A stretch of DNA of 64,000 bases from Rhizobiales bacterium 63-22 (GCA_001898995.1 MKVZ01000006.1:240715-304714), one strand, 5' to 3'; positions 32,927 through 41,789 are shown, numbered from the stretch's first letter. A program made the numbers and translations. The notes: generated by a model not told the origin, from the sequence alone.

Positions 32927-33856
32927 ATGGAATTGAAATGGCTTGAAGATTTTATAGCTCTCGCCAGCACATCGAGTTTCTCCCGTGCAGCGGAGACGCG
33001 GCACGTAACCCAATCGGCATTTTCCCGGCGCATCAAGCAGCTTGAATTCTGGCTGGGAACGACGCTTGTTAACCGCGCGACCTATCCGGCGGAACTGACA
33101 AAAGAGGGAAAGGCTTTTTTACCTGTTGCCCAGGATACGGTCAGACAGTTCTACAACACGCGCAAGGCACTTCAGCCAAATAGTGAGGTTCGCGCGCCGT
33201 TCATCAATTTCTCATCCCTTCAGACCTTGACGGTTACTTTCTTTCCACAATGGCTGAAAAAGATCGATGACGAAATCGGAGGTATCCGTTCCTGCCTCAA
33301 CCCGGACCGGGGCGGCATAGAGGATAATATAGCGCCGCTGAGTGAAGGTGAGGTGCATTTCTTTCTTACCTATGCACACCCGACCGTGCCAATTCTGCTC
33401 GATCGGGAACGATTTCCATCTATTGTTCTCGGCAGCGACAATCTTCTTCCCGTTTCAACGCCGGCTGCCGATGGTCTTGTGCTGGATCGGGCGATCGAAA
33501 CGGGCAAACCGCTGCCCTATCTCAGCTATGGGGACTTCTCGTTTTTTGGCACCGCGCTTGCACGGAAATTTTCGTCCGGTCCTGCGTTTCAACGTCGTGT
33601 GATTCACGAAAACACCATATCCATCAGCCTCAAGGCCATGGCTCTTGCCGGGTGGGGGGTGGCCTGGCTTCCCGAAAACCTGATCGAGGAAGAGCTGCGT
33701 GGGGGGGAACTCGTAAAGGCCTCCGCAGATCCGTGGTGGGAGTTGACCGCCGAAATCCGCATTTACAGGCATGTTAAACCTTTGCCGGAGCAGGCCGAGC
33801 GCTTGTGGCAATATCTCGACGGAAAATACCACACAGTCGAAAAAGCCGGCAATTAA
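32927..33856 (+). CDS. LysR-family regulator (HypT/YjiE-like)
   Basis: 309 residues. The HTH reads WLEDFIALASTSSFSRAAETRHVTQSAFSRRIKQLEFWLGTTLVNR. The A-F-S-R-R variant, the YPAELTKEGKAFLPVAQ stretch and the C-terminal GWGVAWLPENLIEEELRGG resemble the HypT/YjiE branch of LysR proteins, whose E. coli member responds to hypochlorite. In Rhizobiales, many such regulators sit next to amino acid genes. It is divergent from the D-amino acid transaminase and probably controls it. The effector is unknown. Confidence 0.85.
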   Translation: MELKWLEDFIALASTSSFSRAAETRHVTQSAFSRRIKQLEFWLGTTLVNRATYPAELTKEGKAFLPVAQDTVRQFYNTRKALQPNSEVRAPFINFSSLQTLTVTFFPQWLKKIDDEIGGIRSCLNPDRGGIEDNIAPLSEGEVHFFLTYAHPTVPILLDRERFPSIVLGSDNLLPVSTPAADGLVLDRAIETGKPLPYLSYGDFSFFGTALARKFSSGPAFQRRVIHENTISISLKAMALAGWGVAWLPENLIEEELRGGELVKASADPWWELTAEIRIYRHVKPLPEQAERLWQYLDGKYHTVEKAGN

Positions 33857-34009
33857 TGTGAAATATTCCCGACCTCCGTAAGCGGCCGGCCCAATTTTCT
33901 TTCTGAAAGTCTACACTTTTCCCCGGTGAGGTCTCGGATCACAATCGCCTTGCCGGGTTATACCCCGATCACCGAACAGACTGCCGATCGTGTTTCGGCG
34001 GCGCCGTTA

Positions 34010-34756
34010 TCAGCTCGATGTCTGCTGCCCCTTCGTCGGGTCGGGTATCACCACGATAGTGCTGCCGTCGCGCACATGGTTGTAAAGATCGATCACATCC
34101 TGATTGAGCATGCGGATACACCCGGACGAAACCGCTTTACCAATGCTCCATGCCTCCGGCGATCCGTGAACGCGGTAAAGCGTATCCTTCCCATCCCTGA
34201 AGATATACATTGCCCGCGCGCCGAGAGGATTTCTCAGACCACCGGACATGCCGCCATTTCTGGCACTGTATTGCCTGAGTTCCGGCTGCCGGGCGACCAT
34301 CTCGTCCGGGGGCGTCCATTTCGGCCATTCGCGTTTATAGGCGATTTTGGCACGGCCGGACCATTCGAAGCCGTCGCGGCCCACACCGATGCCGTAACGA
34401 ATGGCCCGGCCATTCCCCAAAACGTAATAGAGATACTTGTTGGGCGTATCGACGACAATCGTGCCCGGAACCTCGTTTGTCTGATAATCGACCTCCTGAC
34501 GCCAGAACTGTCGTGGAACCTTTGTCGTGTCGACGGCAGGGAGCGGGTATTTCTCGTCAGGCTTGGCCTGGTACATCGGAGGTACGGGTTGCGGCTGGTT
34601 CAACTCCGCGACATCCGTCTTGGGTCGAACATTCTCCGTGTTCGAAACACACCCGGAAAGGACGAGGACGCTCGCCACGATCAGCAAATTGCGCCGGCCG
34701 GTATGAGCGTTAGCGGGGCAAAATCTGAAACGGCGCTCGGAATTTTTGGATGACAT
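34010..34756 (-). CDS. L,D-transpeptidase lipoprotein (YkuD domain)
   Basis: 248 residues. A short basic N-terminus and hydrophobic stretch end in the lipobox LVLSGC (Cys36), so it is probably an envelope lipoprotein. The YkuD catalytic core is intact: TIVVDTPNKYLYYVLGNG, then YRVHGSPEAWSIGK (His197) and SSGCIRM (Cys213). Family members make 3-3 peptidoglycan cross-links or attach outer-membrane proteins to peptidoglycan; in Brucellaceae such enzymes link barrel proteins to the wall. It faces the LysR gene convergently. The 318-base upstream gap carries a 19-bp palindrome and CTTAAG-type elements. Confidence 0.93.
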   Translation of the reverse strand: MSSKNSERRFRFCPANAHTGRRNLLIVASVLVLSGCVSNTENVRPKTDVAELNQPQPVPPMYQAKPDEKYPLPAVDTTKVPRQFWRQEVDYQTNEVPGTIVVDTPNKYLYYVLGNGRAIRYGIGVGRDGFEWSGRAKIAYKREWPKWTPPDEMVARQPELRQYSARNGGMSGGLRNPLGARAMYIFRDGKDTLYRVHGSPEAWSIGKAVSSGCIRMLNQDVIDLYNHVRDGSTIVVIPDPTKGQQTSS

Positions 34757-34802
34757 GCTGAATCTCGATCATTGACGGATGCGAGGCAAAGGAAACGCCC
34801 AG

Positions 34803-34819
34803 CTTAAGCCAACCTGAAG
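34803..34819 (+). promoter_or_regulatory. Degenerate copy of the CTTAAG-N5-CTTAAG element
   Basis: CTTAAG-CCAAC-CTGAAG reads in the same direction as the element at 34951 and keeps spacer length and the CC start, with one mismatch in the second half. It may be a distal site for the thioredoxin-like gene or a site for the divergent L,D-transpeptidase gene, whose start is 47 bases away. Confidence 0.4.
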
Positions 34820-34832
34820 AACGGTTCTTCAG
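34814..34832. promoter_or_regulatory. 19-bp perfect palindrome CTGAAGAAC-G-GTTCTTCAG
   Basis: Nine-base arms around a single G, 58-76 bases upstream of the L,D-transpeptidase start, overlapping the degenerate CTTAAG element. Odd-length symmetry suits a dimeric repressor; as RNA it would form a 7-bp stem with a 5-base loop. Confidence 0.5.
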
Positions 34833-34950
34833 CGAGAAATTCGGGAGATTGTGAGTTTCAGATGTTGCAGAATGGGCACACTTTTATCGGCCAACATGGT
34901 GGATTTGCAGATTGATGCTTCTCGGCAGATACCCGTGAACCCGGCATGTT

Positions 34951-34967
34951 CTTAAGCCTGCCTTAAG
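34951..34967 (+). promoter_or_regulatory. CTTAAG-CCTGC-CTTAAG element upstream of the thioredoxin-like gene
   Basis: Tandem CTTAAG hexamers 11 bases apart (one helical turn), 107 bases before ATG 35075. The same element, with spacer CC[T/A]G[C/T] and the same orientation relative to the gene, precedes dsbD (37530-37546) and the dsbA-like gene (41794-41810). It fits TTAA-N7-TTAA, the CtrA full-site geometry, and more generally the 11-bp direct repeat spacing of OmpR/PhoB-type response regulators. Confidence 0.7.
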
Positions 34968-35074
34968 GCAGACATTGTCGTTGCTCCACGGAACCCTGAG
35001 CGGTTGCTGTAAAAGCAGCAGGTAAATCCGCTTCGCGCTTTTGCTGGAAATGCTGTGGCAACGGAGATTCTGCA

Positions 35075-35554
35075 ATGCCCGATTCAAGACGCAGTGGATT
35101 GACCTTCCCGGTGGCCGGCAGGCGACAGTTCCTGATCGGCGCAGTCGCGATCGCCGCGAGCGCCGGTGTTCCTTCCATGGCTCCGGCTACCGAACTCAGG
35201 GTGGAGAACGTCGATGAATATCGTCTCGCGCTCGGCCGTCTTTCCCAGCAGCATTACAAGGTTGCATTGGTCGATATCGGGGCCGAATGGTGCGAGTACT
35301 GCGCAACAATCGACGGGAAAATCATGCCCGATCCCGGCGTCCGCCGGGCCATGGCGCATGTGGGGCTGATCAAGGTGGACGTGACAAGGATGGATATGGC
35401 CAGCCGGCAGCTTCTTCAGGCGCTGGACGCCGACGGCCCTCCGACGGTCTTCATCGTCGATACCGGGAGCGGCCGGGAATATACCGGCACGCGCTCGGTC
35501 GGCACGTTCCAGAGCGACGACCTCATACGCCGCCTCCAGCCCTTTTCCCAATGA
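35075..35554 (+). CDS. Exported thioredoxin-fold protein
   Basis: 159 residues. The N-terminus has GRRQFLIGAVAIAASAGVPSMA, a Tat-like signal, so the mature protein should be periplasmic. The domain is like DsbD-gamma/SoxW-type thioredoxins: VDIGAEWCEYCATIDGKI with redox motif C-E-Y-C (around residues 71-74), IKVDVTRMD and GPPTVFIVD with the cis-Pro. It closely parallels the C-terminal domain of the DsbD encoded next door (VYVTADWCVTCAVID; GPPTMIFVD), suggesting origin from, or electron exchange with, that domain. It converges on dsbD and has the CTTAAG element upstream. Confidence 0.85.
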   Translation: MPDSRRSGLTFPVAGRRQFLIGAVAIAASAGVPSMAPATELRVENVDEYRLALGRLSQQHYKVALVDIGAEWCEYCATIDGKIMPDPGVRRAMAHVGLIKVDVTRMDMASRQLLQALDADGPPTVFIVDTGSGREYTGTRSVGTFQSDDLIRRLQPFSQ

Positions 35555-35627
35555 AGGCGGGATATGATGACCCGCACCATGCTGTCGCTGCCGCGTCATA
35601 TGCGGGAACTGATCCTTTCGACAGCGT

Positions 35628-37478
35628 TCATAGTTGGGCTTCGGTCCTTGCGGCGGAAGCCTGCACGGTTGTGCTGGTCATGTCGCCGATGAGGCGTGTT
35701 CCCGCGGTCTCCCGGCCCTCGGAATCGACGAAGATCATCGTCGGCGGCCCGACCACCTGAAGGCTCTGCATGATCTTCTGCTGTTCGGGCGTATTGCCGC
35801 TGACATCGACCCTGACGAGATTGAACCGCGCGAGATCGTTCTGGACGGCGGGGTCGGACAGGACGTTGCGGTCGATCACCGCGCAGGTCACACACCAGTC
35901 GGCGGTGACATAGACGAGGCTCGGCTTTCCGTCGCGTTCTGCGATGGCGGTGCGGAACGCGTCGGGCGTCTCCGCGTCGCGAAATGCCAGCGTCTCCGCC
36001 GGTGCGGTCGCGCCGTCCTGTCGTGCGACGAGATTGCCGAGAGGCCGGAGGGGATCGTCGGCCCCGCTTGCGGCGCCCACCGCCAGCATGATGCCGTAGA
36101 GCGCAGCGGCAAGACCTATGGTTCTCGCCGCGAGCCGCTTTCCGTCCGCCTCTGGGCCGAACGCGTCGAAGGCACCGAGCCAGACGGCGAGGCCGATGGC
36201 CAGCAGGGCCCAGAGGGCCAGAGTTGCCTGCGCCGGGATGAGGCGAGAGAGCATCCAGATGGCGGTTGCGATGAAGACGAAGCCGAAGCCCTGCCGCACG
36301 AACGTCATCCATCCTCCGGCTTTCGGCAGGGCCTGCGGGCCGAACGTGCCGAAGACGATCAGGGGAATGCCCTTTCCGAGGCCGAGTGCGAAGAGGGAAG
36401 CCGCGCCGAGCGCCACGTCGCCCGTCTGCGCGATATAGAGAAGCGCGCCCGCGAGCGGCGCGGTGACACATGGTCCCACGATCAGCGCGGACGTGAAGCC
36501 GAGCAGACCGGCGGATGCCAGCGAGCCACGGTTTCCCTGACCGACCCTGCCGATCGCATTGACCCATGCCGATGGCAGTTGCAGTTCGAACAGGCCGAAC
36601 ATGGAAAGCGCGAGGATCACGAACAGGACCGAGACCGCGCCGATGGCGAGCGGCGATTGCAGGGCCATCTGAAGATTCTGGCCGGACCATGCCGCGACGA
36701 TACCCAGAAGGCCGAAAGCCGTGGCCATGGCGGCAACATAGGCCAGCGACAGTGTAAAGCCTCGCAGCACCGTCACTTTCTCGCCCTGCCGGGCGATCGC
36801 GCCCGCCAGGATCGGATACATCGGGAAGACGCAGGGCGTGAAGGCGAGCAGGACGCCGAATACGAGGAAGCTGCCCAGCACCATGAAGACGCCGCCGTCT
36901 TTCAGGAGGCCGCCGATTATGCCGCCGTCGCTGGCGGCGACGGCGATGCCGCCGGTCTGCTGCGCGGGCTGCGGGGTTTCGGGTGCTGTCCATTGGTTGG
37001 CCAGCGTCGCCGGCGCACGCCTGTCGGGATCGGTGACGGCCAGCGTCGCGGCGTCGACATGGCGGACGATGGGGGGAAAGCAGATGCCGTTTTCCTGACA
37101 TCCCTGATAATGTGTCTCGAGCGGCGCGGCCGTCGCGTCGTCGAGAGGCAGGACGGCGGCGACGCCGTCGTGGAAGATGGTGGTGGAGCCGAAGGTCGGG
37201 TCGTTCTTGCTCTGCGGGCTGCCCTGCAAGGCGGGCGCCGGAATATCCATTTTCCCCTGCCGGAAACTGAACTTGTCCCTGTAGAGATAATAGCCCGGCG
37301 CGATCTTCCATTGCAGCCTGACATGGCTGGCGTCCTCACGCGTGACCGACAGGCGGAACGCCTTGTCGACCGGAAGCGGCATCGCGCCTGTTGCCGTCAC
37401 CTGTGCCGAGGCGGGCGTCAACGCGGCACCGGCGATTGTGAACATCAGAACGAGGATGGACCAGAGTGATCTCGGCAA
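35628..37478 (-). CDS. dsbD: Thiol:disulfide interchange protein DsbD
   Basis: 616 residues with the full three-part DsbD plan. A signal peptide (to about residue 25) precedes the periplasmic alpha domain with Cys127 and Cys133 (GCQENGICFPP). The eight-helix beta domain has FTPCVFPMYPIL and VGPCVTAPLAGALL holding the intramembrane Cys pair. The C-terminal thioredoxin-like gamma domain has ADWCVTC and GPPTMIFVD. It carries electrons from cytoplasmic thioredoxin to periplasmic thiol proteins, probably including the DsbA-like and thioredoxin-like proteins encoded nearby. The start is TTG 37478 with GGGAG seven bases upstream. The promoter region holds the CTTAAG-CCTGT-CTTAAG element. Confidence 0.95.
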   Translation of the reverse strand: MPRSLWSILVLMFTIAGAALTPASAQVTATGAMPLPVDKAFRLSVTREDASHVRLQWKIAPGYYLYRDKFSFRQGKMDIPAPALQGSPQSKNDPTFGSTTIFHDGVAAVLPLDDATAAPLETHYQGCQENGICFPPIVRHVDAATLAVTDPDRRAPATLANQWTAPETPQPAQQTGGIAVAASDGGIIGGLLKDGGVFMVLGSFLVFGVLLAFTPCVFPMYPILAGAIARQGEKVTVLRGFTLSLAYVAAMATAFGLLGIVAAWSGQNLQMALQSPLAIGAVSVLFVILALSMFGLFELQLPSAWVNAIGRVGQGNRGSLASAGLLGFTSALIVGPCVTAPLAGALLYIAQTGDVALGAASLFALGLGKGIPLIVFGTFGPQALPKAGGWMTFVRQGFGFVFIATAIWMLSRLIPAQATLALWALLAIGLAVWLGAFDAFGPEADGKRLAARTIGLAAALYGIMLAVGAASGADDPLRPLGNLVARQDGATAPAETLAFRDAETPDAFRTAIAERDGKPSLVYVTADWCVTCAVIDRNVLSDPAVQNDLARFNLVRVDVSGNTPEQQKIMQSLQVVGPPTMIFVDSEGRETAGTRLIGDMTSTTVQASAARTEAQL

Positions 37479-37529
37479 CGATGCGCTCCCGGCAAATGTG
37501 AAACATGTCCAGAGTACTCGTCCTGCCAG

Positions 37530-37546
37530 CTTAAGACAGGCTTAAG
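37530..37546 (-). promoter_or_regulatory. CTTAAG-CCTGT-CTTAAG element upstream of dsbD
   Basis: Read on the minus strand, toward dsbD, the element is CTTAAG-CCTGT-CTTAAG, one spacer base different from the copy before the thioredoxin-like gene. It ends 51 bases before the TTG start. Confidence 0.7.
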
Positions 37547-37575
37547 ACCCTGAACAGCTCACAAAAACGTGGCAA

Positions 37576-38355
37576 TCAGCCAAACAGGCTTCCCGCGCTC
37601 CGGTAAAGAACATAGGCCGCGACGATGAAAATCAGGGCCGCGAATATCCGGTTGAGCGTATTCCTGCCGGACGAGAGGCGGTTTGCCAGCATCATGCCGA
37701 GAATGCCGCCGATCACGCCCCCGGCGATAAACTCGAAGGCGAGCGGCCAGTCCACGAGGCCGGAGGCAGCATAATTGAGTGCGGTCGCCAGCCCGAAGCT
37801 TCCCACGGCGAGGAGCGAGGAACCGATGGCGTTGATCATCGGCATGCCGGTCGCGAGAATCAGGCCCGGCACGATGAGGAAGCCGCCGCCGATGCCGAAG
37901 AAGCCGGACGCACAGCCCGTCAGGAAGGCGACGCCGCCGGTGATCAGGATGGCGTTCAGGTCGTGCGGGCGCTCGACCGCCCCGACGACTTTTCGCGGAC
38001 GCAGCATCATGGCCCCGACGAAGATCATCAGAAGGCCGAAGAGGAAGAGCAGGCGCTGCCCGTCCACCAGCTTGCCGATTGTCGAACCCGTCAGAGCGCC
38101 GAGCGAGCCGACGGCGGCGAAAACGATGGCCGAGCGCCAGCGAACGTTCCCGCTCCTTGCATGTCCGATGAGGTTCGCAAAAGCATTGACGGAGACGGCG
38201 AAGGCGCTCGTGCCGATGGCGATGTGCGGCTGACTCACGCCGACGACATAAAGCAGCAGCGGCGTGGCCAATATCGAGCCGCCACCGCCGACGAGACCAA
38301 GAGAAAAGCCGACAAGGCCGCCCGAAGCGAGCGCCGGGCCGAAACTGGCGAGCAT
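37576..38355 (-). CDS. TauE/SafE-family sulfite/anion exporter
   Basis: 259 residues, about eight hydrophobic segments. The paired TauE/SafE repeats are visible: GGLVGFSLGLVGGGGSILATPLLLYVVG at the N-terminus and GCASGFFGIGGGFLIVPGLILATG in the second half. The family exports sulfite or organosulfonates, or takes up sulfur compounds. It lies 62 bases behind the Blh gene on the same strand, so the pair probably forms an operon in which sulfite made by persulfide dioxygenase activity is removed. Similar TauE genes accompany bigR-blh operons in Agrobacterium and Xylella. Confidence 0.9.
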   Translation of the reverse strand: MLASFGPALASGGLVGFSLGLVGGGGSILATPLLLYVVGVSQPHIAIGTSAFAVSVNAFANLIGHARSGNVRWRSAIVFAAVGSLGALTGSTIGKLVDGQRLLFLFGLLMIFVGAMMLRPRKVVGAVERPHDLNAILITGGVAFLTGCASGFFGIGGGFLIVPGLILATGMPMINAIGSSLLAVGSFGLATALNYAASGLVDWPLAFEFIAGGVIGGILGMMLANRLSSGRNTLNRIFAALIFIVAAYVLYRSAGSLFG

Positions 38356-38417
38356 ATCCTACCCTTTTCTGGCAGCGATGGGGGCGCCGCCTGCAACCGG
38401 AATGAAACAGGTGTCGA

Positions 38418-39725
38418 TCACCAGACAGAACCTGCCAGCGCGTCGAGCGGGATCTTGAGGTAACGCCTGCCGTTGCTCTCCGGTTCGGGAAGCCGGCCGC
38501 CATTCATGTTGATCTGAAGCGCGGAGAGGATCAGTTTGGGCATGGGCAGGGTGGCGTCGCGCGCCTCGCGCAGGGCCACGAAACTGTCCTCGGTCTGGCC
38601 GGCTATGTGCGGATTGGAGCGTTTCTGCCCGGCCACGGTGCTTTCCCACAGCGGCGCGCGTCCGCCGGGCTGATAATCGTGGCCGGTGAAGATGCGCGTC
38701 TCGTCCGGCAAAGCGAGGATGGCCTGAATGGATTTCCACAGCGCCTTGGCGCTGCCGCCGGGGAAGTCGGCACGCGCCGTGCCGGAATCCGGCATGAACA
38801 GCGTGTCGTGTACGAAAGCGGCGTCCCCGATGACATAGGTGACCGAGGCCAGCGTATGTCCCGGCGAGAACATTACCTTCGCATCGATCCCGCCGACGCT
38901 GAACGTGTCGCCGTCGGCGAACAGCCGGTCCCACTGGCGGCCATCGGCGGGAAAGTCCGGCCAGTTGTAGATATCCTTCCACAGCGCCTGCACATCGACC
39001 ACATGCGCGCCGATCGCGGTCGGAGCGCCGGTCTTCTCCTTCAGGTATCGGGCGGCGGAAAAATGATCGGCATGGGGATGCGTGTCCAGAATCCACTCGA
39101 CGGCAAGCCCTTCGGCGGCGACATAGGCAAGCAGTTCGTCCGCATGCGCGGTCCCCGTCGATCCCGACTTCTCGTCATAGTCGAGGACGGGATCGATGAT
39201 GGCGCATTTCTTCGTCGCGGGATCGCTGACGACATATTGAACGCTCCATGTGCGCGGATCGAAGAAGGCCTTTACATCGGGCTTTTTCATTGCGCGAGGG
39301 CGGTTGGCGGCGATCCATTCGCGTGCCGCGTCCGCGGATATGCCGATTTCGGCCGCCGTCGCGATCAGTTCGTCATTGCCGAGGCCCTGTGCGTCCGCGC
39401 TGCCCGCAAGTACCCACATGCGGAAAGACCGCGCGCCGGAGCGGCAATGGGCGAGAACGGGACCGTGCGAGGCGGCGAGCGCATCGGCAAACCGGCGCAC
39501 ATCCTCCCCGGTCATCGAGGCGTTGGTAACGGGTATATAGACGTAATCGAGGCCGGCGGCCTTCGCGGCGGCTGCTTCGGTTTCGGTGCCCGGCTGCGAT
39601 GTGTCCTCGCCATCGGGGCGGTTGTTGATCACCGTCCGAAAGCCCCGGTGCCGGATTTCGGCGAAATCCTCCGGCTGAATCTGATCTGCGACGGAAAATG
39701 CTCCCGTCACCGCAACAAGCTTCAT
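38418..39725 (-). CDS. blh: Blh-type persulfide dioxygenase fused to DUF442 sulfurtransferase/phosphatase-like domain
   Basis: 435 residues, two domains. Residues 1-110 are a DUF442 domain with a phosphatase/rhodanese-type loop AHCRSGARS (Cys94). Residues 155-420 are an ETHE1-like metallo-beta-lactamase domain with metal motif THPHADH (216-221), MFSPGHTLASV, FVHDTLFMPDSGTARADFPGG and IFTGHDYQPGG. Blh proteins of Agrobacterium and Xylella, controlled by BigR, oxidise glutathione persulfide to sulfite and detoxify H2S. ATG 39725 has AAGGGAGG upstream. It is divergent from the sulfide:quinone oxidoreductase and followed by the exporter gene. Confidence 0.93.
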   Translation of the reverse strand: MKLVAVTGAFSVADQIQPEDFAEIRHRGFRTVINNRPDGEDTSQPGTETEAAAAKAAGLDYVYIPVTNASMTGEDVRRFADALAASHGPVLAHCRSGARSFRMWVLAGSADAQGLGNDELIATAAEIGISADAAREWIAANRPRAMKKPDVKAFFDPRTWSVQYVVSDPATKKCAIIDPVLDYDEKSGSTGTAHADELLAYVAAEGLAVEWILDTHPHADHFSAARYLKEKTGAPTAIGAHVVDVQALWKDIYNWPDFPADGRQWDRLFADGDTFSVGGIDAKVMFSPGHTLASVTYVIGDAAFVHDTLFMPDSGTARADFPGGSAKALWKSIQAILALPDETRIFTGHDYQPGGRAPLWESTVAGQKRSNPHIAGQTEDSFVALREARDATLPMPKLILSALQINMNGGRLPEPESNGRRYLKIPLDALAGSVW

Positions 39726-39742
39726 AATGGCCTCCCTTCTTG

Positions 39743-39800
39743 ACGACCGCCATTAACAATTACATAGTTACAATAAATAAGATATATAAATCTGCAAGTG
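39743..39800. promoter_or_regulatory. AT-rich divergent promoter region between blh and sqr
   Basis: The 88-base gap between the divergent starts is strongly AT-rich (TTAACAATTACATAG, ATAAATAAGATATATAA) within GC-rich surroundings. BigR-type repressors bind AT-rich dyads in such positions. I found only weak symmetry (TAAC-N9-GTTA), so the exact operator is not assigned. Confidence 0.4.
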
Positions 39801-39813
39801 AGAGGATTCCCCC

Positions 39814-41076
39814 ATGAACACCGCCTCCCTGCCGGAAATGGCCCGGAAGACCGATATCAGGCATCAAATCGTCATTGTCGGAGGCGGGGCCGCGGGCATC
39901 ACTGTGGCGGCAGAACTGAAACGCCAGCGGCGGGATCTGGATATCGCCATTGTCGAACCATCTGAAAAACACTGGTATCAGCCGGGCTGGACGCTCGTGG
40001 GCGCAGGCGTCTTCACCCGCAGCCAGACCGAGCGCGAGGAACGTACGCTGATCCCGGGCGGCGTGACGTGGATCCGGGCAGCCGTCACGGATTTCTCGCC
40101 GGACCGCAATAGGCTGACACTGAGCGACGGGAAAGTGCTCGGCTATGATTACCTGATCGCCTGCCCCGGCCTGAAGATCGCATGGGAGAAGATCGAGGGT
40201 CTGAACGAAACGCTCGGCAGCAACGGCGTGTGCAGCAATTATCGGGCGGATACCGCTGAATATACGTGGCGGCTGATTCAGGGATTTCGTGGCGGGACGG
40301 CGCTTTTCACCCAGCCGCCCATGCCGATCAAGTGCGCCGGCGCGCCACAGAAGATCGTGTATATGATGGCCGATATCCTGCGAAAGCGAGGCCAGTTGTC
40401 GAGCGCGAAGCTGCGCTTCTGCCTTGCCGGAGACGCACTGTTCGGCGTGCCGTTCTTCGTGCCGAGCCTTCAGAAGGCCGTCGACGAATACGGCATAGAG
40501 GTCGCTTATCGCCACGATCTGATTGCCGTCGACGGGCCCGGCAAGACCGCCCTTTTCAGGAAGACGGATGCCGAGGGCAAGACGTCCGAGCAGGAGATGC
40601 GCTTCGGCATGATCCATGTCGTGCCGCCGCAGACCGGCCATGATGTGGTGCGGGCCAGCCCTCTGGGCAATCAGGCCGGCTGGATCGAGGTCGATCCGGC
40701 GACGCTCCGGCATATCCGCTATGCGAACGTCTTTTCGCTTGGCGATGCCGCTTCCACCACCAACGCCAAGACAGCTGCCGCCGTGAGGCTTCAGGCTCCC
40801 GTCGTCGTCGCGAACCTGCTGGCGGTACTGGACGGCAAGTCCCTGCCGGCAGGTTATGACGGCTACGGTTCATGCCCGCTGACGGTCTCCCGAGGAAAGA
40901 TCGTGCTGGCCGAGTTCTCCTACGGTGGAAAGGTGACGCCCAGCTTTCCGCTCGATCCCCGCGTGCCGCGACGCAGCATGTGGTATCTGAAGACGCGGTT
41001 TTTACCGTGGCTTTACTGGTCGCACATGCTGCGGGGCGGTACGATCGATATCAAGCATCGCGATCGGGGCTGGTGA
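39814..41076 (+). CDS. sqr: Sulfide:quinone oxidoreductase
   Basis: 420 residues. The N-terminal FAD motif is IVIVGGGAAGITVAAEL (from about 19). EKHWYQPGWTLVGAG, SNGVCSNY (Cys140), TQPPMPIKCAGAPQK (Cys174) and YGSCPLTVSRGK (Cys354) are SQR landmarks. Cys174 and Cys354 are the likely redox-active pair of this type II-like enzyme. The C-terminal WYLKTRFLPWLYW is an amphipathic membrane-binding tail. It oxidises H2S, passing electrons to quinone and sulfur to an acceptor such as glutathione; the product is the Blh substrate. Divergent from blh; converges with the DsbA-like gene 12 bases downstream. Confidence 0.94.
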   Translation: MNTASLPEMARKTDIRHQIVIVGGGAAGITVAAELKRQRRDLDIAIVEPSEKHWYQPGWTLVGAGVFTRSQTEREERTLIPGGVTWIRAAVTDFSPDRNRLTLSDGKVLGYDYLIACPGLKIAWEKIEGLNETLGSNGVCSNYRADTAEYTWRLIQGFRGGTALFTQPPMPIKCAGAPQKIVYMMADILRKRGQLSSAKLRFCLAGDALFGVPFFVPSLQKAVDEYGIEVAYRHDLIAVDGPGKTALFRKTDAEGKTSEQEMRFGMIHVVPPQTGHDVVRASPLGNQAGWIEVDPATLRHIRYANVFSLGDAASTTNAKTAAAVRLQAPVVVANLLAVLDGKSLPAGYDGYGSCPLTVSRGKIVLAEFSYGGKVTPSFPLDPRVPRRSMWYLKTRFLPWLYWSHMLRGGTIDIKHRDRGW

Positions 41077-41088
41077 GGCTGAACGGCC

Positions 41089-41727
41089 TCACTTTTCGGC
41101 GGCCTGTTTGGCGCGCGCATCCGCCACCACCTGCTTGAAGCCCTTGTAGTCGAGGGTGGAGGTCATGAAGGGGCCGACGAGGAATGTCGGCGTGCCTTGC
41201 AGGCCGAGCGCGTCCGCCTGCGCCATGTTGCGCTTGATGAGGGCATCGATATCGGATGCCTTCGATTTCATGTCGGCGTCCAGACGCTGCATGTCCACGC
41301 CCGCCTTTTGCAGGGCCTGACGCATCTGGTCCGGTTCCACGCGGGAGCCCGGAATGCTCATCAGGGCGTGATGGGCGATGTCGTACTTGCCCTGATATCT
41401 TGCGGCGAGCACCATCTTCGCTGCGTTGATCGAGGTCGGCCAGATGACGGGCCAGTCCTTGTAGACCAGACGTATCTTGCCGTCTTCCTTGACGACGCGG
41501 TCGAGATCGGGTTCGCATTTCTTGCAGTACGGGCAATTATAGTCGAGAAAAGCGACGATGGTCAGGTCGCCCTTCGGATTTCCCGCAACCGGGGCGGCCG
41601 GGTCGTTCAGGATCATCTCCTTGGTGACGTCGGCGTTGGCCGCGTAGGCGCTGCGGCTCAGGACGGGGGCTGCAAGGGCAGCGCCGCCGAGAACGAGCAG
41701 AGCGCTGCGGCGCGTGAGAGCTGGCAT
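41089..41727 (-). CDS. DsbA-family periplasmic thiol oxidoreductase
   Basis: 212 residues, signal peptide with TRRSALLVLGGAALAAPVLSRSAYA (possibly Tat). The thioredoxin fold has FLDYNCPYCKKC (Cys65, Cys68, and a third Cys71) and cis-Pro in GTPTFLVG. It resembles the ScsC/BdbD-like, com1-type DsbA branch rather than E. coli DsbA. With DsbD nearby it may act as a reductase/isomerase kept reduced by DsbD, as ScsC is by ScsB, rather than as an oxidant; that is inference. ATG 41727 has AAGGAGA. The upstream region holds the CTTAAG-CCAGC-CTTAAG element within a perfect larger dyad. Confidence 0.9.
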   Translation of the reverse strand: MPALTRRSALLVLGGAALAAPVLSRSAYAANADVTKEMILNDPAAPVAGNPKGDLTIVAFLDYNCPYCKKCEPDLDRVVKEDGKIRLVYKDWPVIWPTSINAAKMVLAARYQGKYDIAHHALMSIPGSRVEPDQMRQALQKAGVDMQRLDADMKSKASDIDALIKRNMAQADALGLQGTPTFLVGPFMTSTLDYKGFKQVVADARAKQAAEK

Positions 41728-41789
41728 ACGGAATCTCCTTCATTGGCTCTTCGGGCAGGAAAACCTGCGTGGCGCGCAATGGATGACAC

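Noticed and set aside
34951..34967. Firm assignment of the CTTAAG element to CtrA
   Set aside because: Geometry TTAA-N7-TTAA fits, but the conserved spacer, G after the second half and redox targets differ from usual cell-cycle CtrA promoters; the regulator is left open.
35634..37469. 611-residue open frame antisense to dsbD
   Set aside because: DsbD on the other strand has complete domain structure and redox motifs; the antisense product is Arg/Asp/Gly-rich nonsense.
39743..39800. Exact BigR box between blh and sqr
   Set aside because: AT-rich as expected, but no convincing dyad; only the region is reported.
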